The notes beneath the pieces were generated by a model. That model searched no databases and had not been told where the DNA came from. It saw only the letters and a program-made list of their open reading frames with translations. A stretch of DNA of 10,552 nt from Chthoniobacteraceae bacterium (GTDB lineage Bacteria > Verrucomicrobiota > Verrucomicrobiia > Chthoniobacterales > Chthoniobacteraceae), in the NCBI GenBank assembly GCA_947478975.1, contig CANJYI010000056.1, positions 1 through 10,552 on the forward strand. The letters are read 5' to 3'. Shown here in pieces: positions 6,604-10,552 of this stretch (position 1 is the stretch's first letter; the number at the start of each line of letters is the position of its first letter). The translations under genes and the position numbers were made by a program.

Positions 6604-6625
6604 CTTCAATCCAACTTCAATCCAA
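6604..6625. repeat. Perfect 11-bp direct tandem duplication
   Basis: CTTCAATCCAA occurs twice in immediate succession (6604-6614 and 6615-6625). It lies in the gene-free region downstream of xerD and looks like a simple slippage duplication; a paired protein-binding site is possible but unsupported. Confidence 0.55.
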
Positions 6626-6631
6626 GATACC

Positions 6632-6653
6632 CTTCGAATCTTTTGTTTCGAAG
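6632..6653. repeat. Perfect 7-bp inverted repeat
   Basis: CTTCGAA (6632-6638) and TTCGAAG (6647-6653) are exact inverted arms around TCTTTTGT. It sits about 135 bp beyond the xerD stop in the transcript direction. It has no T-run on the - strand after the arm, so it is not a standard terminator. Confidence 0.4.
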
Positions 6654-6787
6654 CTCTTGGAGAGTGGTTTCTCTGACCCTCCTGCTCGCTGGGAGCTTCC
6701 AAAGGCGGCAGCGCATCTACCTTATGCTCCGCTCTGGACGTCGACAAGGTTCCACAGGGGGCGTGGGGCGTCAAATAAAAATGTCTG

Positions 6788-7681
6788 TCACCGCGCACGC
6801 GGGTGGAAACGGTAATGCACCGCCTTGAGCCTCTGCGCGTCCACGTGCGTGTAAATCTGTGTCGTGGAAATGTCGGCGTGCCCAAGCAGCTCTTGAATGA
6901 TGCGCAGATCCGCCCCGTTGCTGAGCAGGTGCGTGGCAAAGCTGTGCCGTAAAAGGTGCGGGTAGACCGCCTGAGAAAACCCCGCCCGTTGCGCCGTTTC
7001 CTTCGCCAGCTGCCAGATCCGGTCCGGCGTCAGCGCCCGGCCGCGCGCCGAAAGAAACAGGTGGCTGCGCGTGTGCTTTCGCACCAGGCCCGGTCTTTCC
7101 GCCGCCAGATACCCCGCCAGCGCGGCGGCCGCCTTCGAGCCCACGGGAACCAGGCGCATCTTGTCGCCTTTCCCAGTGACCCGGAGCAGTCCGCTCTCTA
7201 AATCCAAGTGTTCCAGACGCGCGCCGCAAAGCTCCGAAACCCGAATTCCGCAGGCGTAGAGGGTTTCGAAAATGGCCCGGTTTCGCAGCGCCAGCGCCCC
7301 GGTTTCGGGGAGCGCCTCCAGAAGGGTCTCCACCTGCTGTTCGTTGAGCGTTTCGGGCAGCTGCCGCTCCGTTTGCGGGAGGCGCAGCAACTCGGCCGGG
7401 TCCATGGGGATGCGGTTGCGCACGCGCAGCCACCGGAACAGGATTTTGAGGGCCACTGTGTTGAGTTTGATCGAGGCCGGTGCAAACCCCACCCGTTTGC
7501 GGTGGGCGATAAACTCGGTGAGGTGGTCGCGGGTGATTGCTTCGGGCGCGCTGAGGCCGTGGGTTTTTCCAAGCCAAAGCGCAAACGCCTCCAGCGAAAG
7601 CCTTGTGGAAAGCTGGTAGTTGTCCGAGAGGCCGCGCTCGGTCGCCAGGTGGATGATGAAGTCCTCGATGGCGGTTTGCAT
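6788..7681 (-). CDS. xerD: XerD-type site-specific tyrosine recombinase
   Basis: A 297-residue recombinase, the usual length for XerC/XerD. The N-terminal SAM-like DNA-binding domain (1-100) opens with IEDFIIHLATERGLSDN. The catalytic domain has the complete set: R147 in ACGIRVSEL, K171 in TGKGDKMR, H242 and R245 in HLLRHSFATHLL, H268 in LLGHADISTTQIYTHV, and nucleophile Y277. The C-terminus HYRFHPRAR matches the XerD-like ending. XerCD recombinases resolve chromosome dimers at dif during division; integrases share the fold, but this size and motif pattern are those of the housekeeping enzyme. XerC versus XerD assignment is by resemblance only. The gene starts 23 nt after the purC stop, so it is the last gene of the cluster. 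No Shine-Dalgarno sequence precedes the ATG. No dif-like site was recognised in the window. Confidence 0.93.
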   Translation of the reverse strand: MQTAIEDFIIHLATERGLSDNYQLSTRLSLEAFALWLGKTHGLSAPEAITRDHLTEFIAHRKRVGFAPASIKLNTVALKILFRWLRVRNRIPMDPAELLRLPQTERQLPETLNEQQVETLLEALPETGALALRNRAIFETLYACGIRVSELCGARLEHLDLESGLLRVTGKGDKMRLVPVGSKAAAALAGYLAAERPGLVRKHTRSHLFLSARGRALTPDRIWQLAKETAQRAGFSQAVYPHLLRHSFATHLLSNGADLRIIQELLGHADISTTQIYTHVDAQRLKAVHYRFHPRAR

Positions 7682-7704
7682 GCGGCGAGGGGTTGCCGGT
7701 TGTC

Positions 7705-8586
7705 CTAGCGCAGCGGGGCGCCGGTGAGGCGCTCGAAGGCCTCCAGATACTTCGCGCTGGTGCCTTCGACAACCTCGCCAGGGAGGGCAGGGGCGGGCGG
7801 CGTCTTGTCCCAGTCAAGGGTCTCCAGGTAGTCGCGCACAAACTGCTTGTCAAAGCTGGGAGGGCTCATGCCCGGCGCGTAGCCCCCTGCCGGCCAGAAG
7901 CGGGAGGAATCCGGGGTGAGGCACTCGTCGATGAGGATCACCCTCCCGTCGAGCAGGCCGAACTCAAACTTTGTGTCGGCGATGAGAATTCCCTTGGTGG
8001 CGGCCCAGGCCCGACCCGCTTCGTACAGCCTCACCGAGTGCGAGCGCACCTCTTCGGCTACCTGGCTTCCAACCAGCCGCACGCATTCGTCCCAGCCGAT
8101 GTTTTCGTCGTGGCCGGAAACGGCCTTGGTGGAGGGCGTGAAAAGCGTTTCGGGCAGTTGCTGCGCCTGGAGCAGGCCGCCGGGCAGGGGGATGCCGCAC
8201 ACGCTGCCCTGGGTCTGGTATTCCTTCCAGCCCGAGCCCGCCAGATAGCCCCTCACCACGCATTCGACCGGGAGCGGCTGGGCCTTTTTCACCAGCATCG
8301 AGCGGCCGCGCAGCTCCGCTTCAAAGGGGCGGAGCAAGGCGGGAAAGTCTGAAAACTCCGTCGAAACGATGTGGTTTTCCAGAAAGTCGAATCGCTCAAA
8401 CCAGAAGGCCGAAAGCTGGGTGAGCACCTCTCCCTTGCGCGGGATCGGATTGGGCAGAATGCAGTCAAAGGCGGAAATGCGGTCCGTAGTGACGAGCAGC
8501 AGGTGTTCGCCGAGGTCAAAGATTTCGCGGACTTTTCCGGAGGCGACCTTGCGGACGCCGGGCAATTCGAGGGAGTGGAGCAGCAT
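7705..8586 (-). CDS. purC: Phosphoribosylaminoimidazole-succinocarboxamide (SAICAR) synthase
   Basis: The enzyme joins CAIR and aspartate with ATP to give SAICAR in de novo purine synthesis. The 293-residue protein is of the longer class (about 300 residues, as in yeast Ade1) rather than the roughly 237-residue E. coli PurC. Visible hallmarks are the N-terminal GKVREIFDLGEHLLLVTTDRIS nucleotide-binding sheet (split here as GKVREIFDL and LLLVTTDRISAFDC, residues 17-42), the signature LPVECVVRGYLAGSGWKEY (105-123), ENIGWDE (161-167), and LIADTKFEFG (201-210) followed by LIDECLTPDSSRFWP. All expected blocks are present, so it should be active. It lies 21 nt after aroB and 23 nt before xerD on the same strand, indicating co-transcription. 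The leader before the ATG is almost all pyrimidine with no Shine-Dalgarno sequence. Confidence 0.97.
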   Translation of the reverse strand: MLLHSLELPGVRKVASGKVREIFDLGEHLLLVTTDRISAFDCILPNPIPRKGEVLTQLSAFWFERFDFLENHIVSTEFSDFPALLRPFEAELRGRSMLVKKAQPLPVECVVRGYLAGSGWKEYQTQGSVCGIPLPGGLLQAQQLPETLFTPSTKAVSGHDENIGWDECVRLVGSQVAEEVRSHSVRLYEAGRAWAATKGILIADTKFEFGLLDGRVILIDECLTPDSSRFWPAGGYAPGMSPPSFDKQFVRDYLETLDWDKTPPAPALPGEVVEGTSAKYLEAFERLTGAPLR

Positions 8587-8607
8587 GAAGAAAGGGGCGG
8601 GGAAGGG
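8587..8607 (-). promoter_or_regulatory. Polypyrimidine tract between aroB and purC
   Basis: The whole 21-nt spacer between the aroB stop and the purC ATG is C/T except for one G in mRNA sense. It cannot pair with the anti-Shine-Dalgarno sequence. Initiation may rely on ribosomal protein S1 or on coupling to aroB translation; Rho or an RNA-binding protein could also recognise it. These roles are inference. Confidence 0.4.
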
Positions 8608-9717
8608 TTAAGAAAGGGCGGCGTGCATGGCTTCGTGGACGAGAGGCCAGGGGACGTCCTCCATCTGCTGCCATTCGCCGGGACGCACCGGCAGCACGAA
8701 AAGGTTTTTGCCGTTTCGAAACTTTTTGTCGAGCTGCAGGGCGCGGAGCATGGGCTCGAACAGCTCCGGGTGGCCGCTGTAGCGCAGCGGAAGACCGGCC
8801 CGCTGTAGGAGTGCTTCGAGCCTCTGGAGGAAGCCGTGCTCGCAAACGCCCAGGCGCTCCGCCAGATGCGTGGCGGCGACCATGCCGACGGAGATCGCCT
8901 CCCCATGAGTCAGCGCGTAGTGGGCGCTCAATTCGAGGGCGTGGCCGATGGTGTGGCCGAAGTTGAGGACGTTGCGGATGCCCAGCTTGTCCAGTTCGTC
9001 CCGTTCCACGACGGCCGCCTTGAGGCGGACGCAGCGGGTGACCACGTCCACTAGGGTTTCGGAGTCGAGGGCGAGCAGGCGTTCGAGGGCGCCCGCCTCC
9101 AGGTCCGCAAAGAGGGAGCCGCAGCAGACGGCGCCGTACTTGATGACCTCGGCGGCGCCGGAACGCAGCTCGCGAGGCGAGAGGGTGCGGAGCGTGTCCA
9201 GGTCGCACACCACGAGCCGGGGCTGAGAAAAGGCGCCCATGATGTTTTTGACGCCGCCAAAGTTGACGGCGACCTTGCCGCCGACGCTGGAGTCCACCGC
9301 GGCTAGGAGTGTCGTGGGGACTTGTACAAAGGGGACGCCCCTGCGGTAGACGGCGGCGGCGAATCCGCCCAAATCACCGACAACGCCTCCTCCTAGCAGG
9401 AGGACCAGGGGGGAGGCTCCGGCATCCGGGAAGTGGTGCAGGAGCGAGGCGCAGGTCTGGGAGAATTGCTCCCAGTTTTTGCCTTCCTCGGAGGCAGGGA
9501 TTTCGTGGAAGACGACCCGCTGGAAGCCTGATTGGCGCAGGGCGGCTTCGAGGGAGGCTCCGTAGAGGGCGCCGACCTGAGGGTTGGTGAGGACGAAGGC
9601 GTTGGAGTGCTGCAGGCCGTGCTCGCGCAGCAGCGAGCCCAGGGAGGGCAGGCAACCGGAGCCATTGAGGACGGAATAAGCGCGCGCGCCGAGGGCGACT
9701 TCTACACGGGTGAGCAT
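8608..9717 (-). CDS. aroB: 3-dehydroquinate synthase
   Basis: Second step of the shikimate pathway: conversion of DAHP to 3-dehydroquinate with NAD+ and a divalent metal in the cytosol. The proposed 369-residue protein starts at ATG 9717 with MLTRVEVALGARAYSVL, which fits the usual family N-terminus. ATGs at 9726 and 9732 are in frame, and a longer TTG-initiated frame to 9798 would run into the upstream terminator. Key features are the NAD-binding LLLGGGVVGDLGGFAA (106-121), PTTLLAAVDSSVGGKVAVN (134-152), the metal ligands E190 (AAEVIKYG), H255 (FGHTIGHALE) and H271 (THGEAIS), and K193. Length matches E. coli AroB (362). It is the first gene of a tight aroB-purC-xerD cluster behind a strong terminator, so a promoter should lie in 9718-9795, although I could not identify one. 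No Shine-Dalgarno sequence is visible before any of the three ATGs. Confidence 0.97.
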   Translation of the reverse strand: MLTRVEVALGARAYSVLNGSGCLPSLGSLLREHGLQHSNAFVLTNPQVGALYGASLEAALRQSGFQRVVFHEIPASEEGKNWEQFSQTCASLLHHFPDAGASPLVLLLGGGVVGDLGGFAAAVYRRGVPFVQVPTTLLAAVDSSVGGKVAVNFGGVKNIMGAFSQPRLVVCDLDTLRTLSPRELRSGAAEVIKYGAVCCGSLFADLEAGALERLLALDSETLVDVVTRCVRLKAAVVERDELDKLGIRNVLNFGHTIGHALELSAHYALTHGEAISVGMVAATHLAERLGVCEHGFLQRLEALLQRAGLPLRYSGHPELFEPMLRALQLDKKFRNGKNLFVLPVRPGEWQQMEDVPWPLVHEAMHAALS

Positions 9718-9795
9718 GGGCGACATTCGCATGTGCGGGGGGCCGGAGGCGAAGGGAAACTTTCGGCCGCTTCGGGCGGGGACACAGGGCGTGGG

Positions 9796-9831
9796 CAAAA
9801 GAAAAAGGGCAGCCCCGGAGGACTGCCCTTT
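9796..9831 (-). terminator. Intrinsic terminator of the outer-membrane protein gene
   Basis: On the - strand AAAGGGCAG (9831-9823) pairs perfectly with CTGCCCTTT (9812-9804) around a 10-nt loop, and the stem runs into TTTTTCTTTTG (9806-9796). It begins 23 nt after the porin-like gene's stop. This is a textbook Rho-independent terminator and separates that gene from aroB. The + strand tail is only TTTCT. Confidence 0.9.
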
Positions 9832-9854
9832 CTGGTAAGGAGAACTACTTCAGA

Positions 9855-10552
9855 CTAGAAAGCAACGCCGAGGCCCAGGGAACCGACGAGGTCGTTTTCC
9901 TGTTTGTTGCCAGTGACTTCCTTGTCGGTGTTGTAGTAGGTCGCGCCTGCGGTGGCGACCCACTTGCCATAGTTGGAGGGCATGGGGAGCGCGTAGCCGA
10001 GGTTGAGTCCTGCTGCAAAGTAGGCGTAGCCGTCCTTCTGGTAGAACTTGCCGGAACCGAAGCCCACGGTGAGGGGCAAGGTGACCGTCACGGGGCCAAC
10101 GGAGGCTCCGGGAGCCACCGCGGCCTCCCAGTAATTGCCGCCCTTTTCCGCGCCAGTTGGAGCGCCTTTGCTTTCAGTGGCCACTGCGGCCTTGCCGGAG
10201 AGCTCCTTCATGTGGGTGAGGGAGGGGTGCAAGGCGAGCGCTCCGAGCAGGTCGGAGTCGTCGAAGGAGATCTTCGAGTTCAACCCCTCGAAGGATTCAT
10301 TCCCTGTGTTCGGGTAGTCGTAGAAGTGGAGGCTCTCGGAGATGGAAATCTTGCCGAAGGTGAGCGTCACGCCGGGGGTGAAGTCAAACTCTGTCCAGTT
10401 CCGGGGATTCTGGGGCTTCACCCCACCAATCTCGTTGCCTGGCTTGGAGTGGGAACTCCAGATGCCGAGGTTTACGGTGGCGGAGAAGTCGTCACCTTGG
10501 ATGGCCTTGATGTTGAGGTTGGCCGAAGGCTGGACGCTGTAGGAGTGGTTGG
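9855..10552 (-). CDS. Outer-membrane beta-barrel (porin-like) protein, C-terminal part (5' end outside window)
   Basis: The frame is open to the window edge, giving about 231 visible residues. A GTG at 10421 is only an internal valine codon; upstream residues continue the same pattern (YSVQPSANLNIKAI, FSATVNLGIWSS). The sequence alternates polar and hydrophobic residues in successive amphipathic strands with turns rich in G, N, D and P: FDFTPGVTLTFGKISISESLH (shown in part), VTVTLPLTVGFG, YAYFAAGLNLGYAL, KWVATAGATYYNT. It ends in LVGSLGLGVAF, a typical Bam-recognised beta-signal with a terminal phenylalanine. This supports an outer-membrane barrel. It loosely resembles TorF-like putative porins found in several diderm phyla, but this cannot be settled by eye, and the transported solute is unknown. 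The gene is followed by a strong terminator and so ends its transcript before aroB. Confidence 0.75.
   Translation of the reverse strand, partial: NHSYSVQPSANLNIKAIQGDDFSATVNLGIWSSHSKPGNEIGGVKPQNPRNWTEFDFTPGVTLTFGKISISESLHFYDYPNTGNESFEGLNSKISFDDSDLLGALALHPSLTHMKELSGKAAVATESKGAPTGAEKGGNYWEAAVAPGASVGPVTVTLPLTVGFGSGKFYQKDGYAYFAAGLNLGYALPMPSNYGKWVATAGATYYNTDKEVTGNKQENDLVGSLGLGVAF

Larger units (their letters stand above)
6156..6787. other. Gene-free region between xerD and rho
   Basis: About 630 bp without a credible gene; the longest frames here are short, low-quality and cross no recognisable motif. It should hold the rho promoter and the 3' end of the aroB-purC-xerD transcript. I found no convincing -35/-10 pair. 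CATAAT (6300-6295, - strand) inside the palindrome CCCATTATGGG (6292-6302) is a possible -10 without a matching -35. Other structures are TTTAAC/GTTAAA (6267-6272, 6280-6285), a 9-bp hairpin with two wobble pairs at 6381-6402, and the repeats listed separately. No tRNA-like or known small-RNA signature was seen, and no T-tailed terminator follows xerD. Confidence 0.5.

Noticed and set aside
6631..6653. TTCGAAT in the rho-xerD gap as a tRNA T-loop
   Set aside because: The flanking bases do not form a T-arm, and no acceptor, D or anticodon stems can be drawn around it.
6771..7853. 360-codon - strand frame overlapping xerD
   Set aside because: It is out of frame with the complete, motif-verified XerD, overlaps purC, and is rich in Ala/Gly/Pro/Arg as frame-shifted GC-rich sequence usually is.
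9718..9798. N-terminal extension of AroB from a TTG at 9798
   Set aside because: The added residues do not match the family, and the start would abut the T-run of the upstream terminator; ATG 9717 gives the normal N-terminus.
1..10552. Search for CRISPR arrays, transposases, phage genes, defence systems and dif sites
   Set aside because: No spacer-repeat pattern, transposase motif, toxin-antitoxin or defence domain, or convincing dif-like sequence was seen; the tyrosine recombinase matches the housekeeping Xer type rather than an integrase.

Overview
This window is GC-rich bacterial chromosomal DNA carrying eight protein-coding genes, two of them cut by the window edges. The best guess for the organism is a Verrucomicrobiota (PVC-group) member. 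The reasons are a secreted DUF1080 protein, a Rho factor with a very long low-complexity N-terminal extension, a beta-barrel outer-membrane protein (so a diderm), and several genes without a Shine-Dalgarno sequence. This is inference from gene content; there is no rRNA here to confirm it.

Left part (1-3542, + strand): the C-terminal portion of an atypical NAD(P)-binding SDR/epimerase-like protein; a gap with a terminator-like hairpin and a small inverted repeat; a secreted DUF1080 protein; then, 3 bp after it, a UvrD/PcrA-type superfamily 1A DNA helicase. The last two form an apparent operon.

Convergent junction (3543-3783): a gene-free stretch between the + strand helicase and the - strand rho gene. 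It is bounded by 17-nt inverted arms (16/17 matching) and contains a second, imperfect inverted repeat built from 9-nt units. It looks like a mobile or dispersed intergenic repeat, a shared terminator structure, or both.

Middle (3784-6787, - strand): rho, encoding a transcription termination factor with about 400 extra N-terminal residues. Its 5' leader has two small hairpins followed by 42 nt with no G and 17 C, the composition Rho itself binds, so autoregulation is a reasonable hypothesis. About 630 bp of gene-free DNA with short repeats lies further upstream.

Right part (6788-10552, - strand, transcribed right to left): a partial outer-membrane beta-barrel gene ending in a strong intrinsic terminator, then a tight cluster aroB (3-dehydroquinate synthase), purC (SAICAR synthase) and a XerD-type tyrosine recombinase, with gaps of 21 and 23 nt. 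This cluster joins shikimate, purine and chromosome-dimer-resolution genes. They are housekeeping genes with no evident shared pathway.

I see no CRISPR array, transposase, phage gene, defence cassette, tRNA or rRNA. The most interesting material is regulatory and structural: the Rho extension and leader, the composite repeat at the convergent junction, and pyrimidine-rich leaders without a Shine-Dalgarno sequence.
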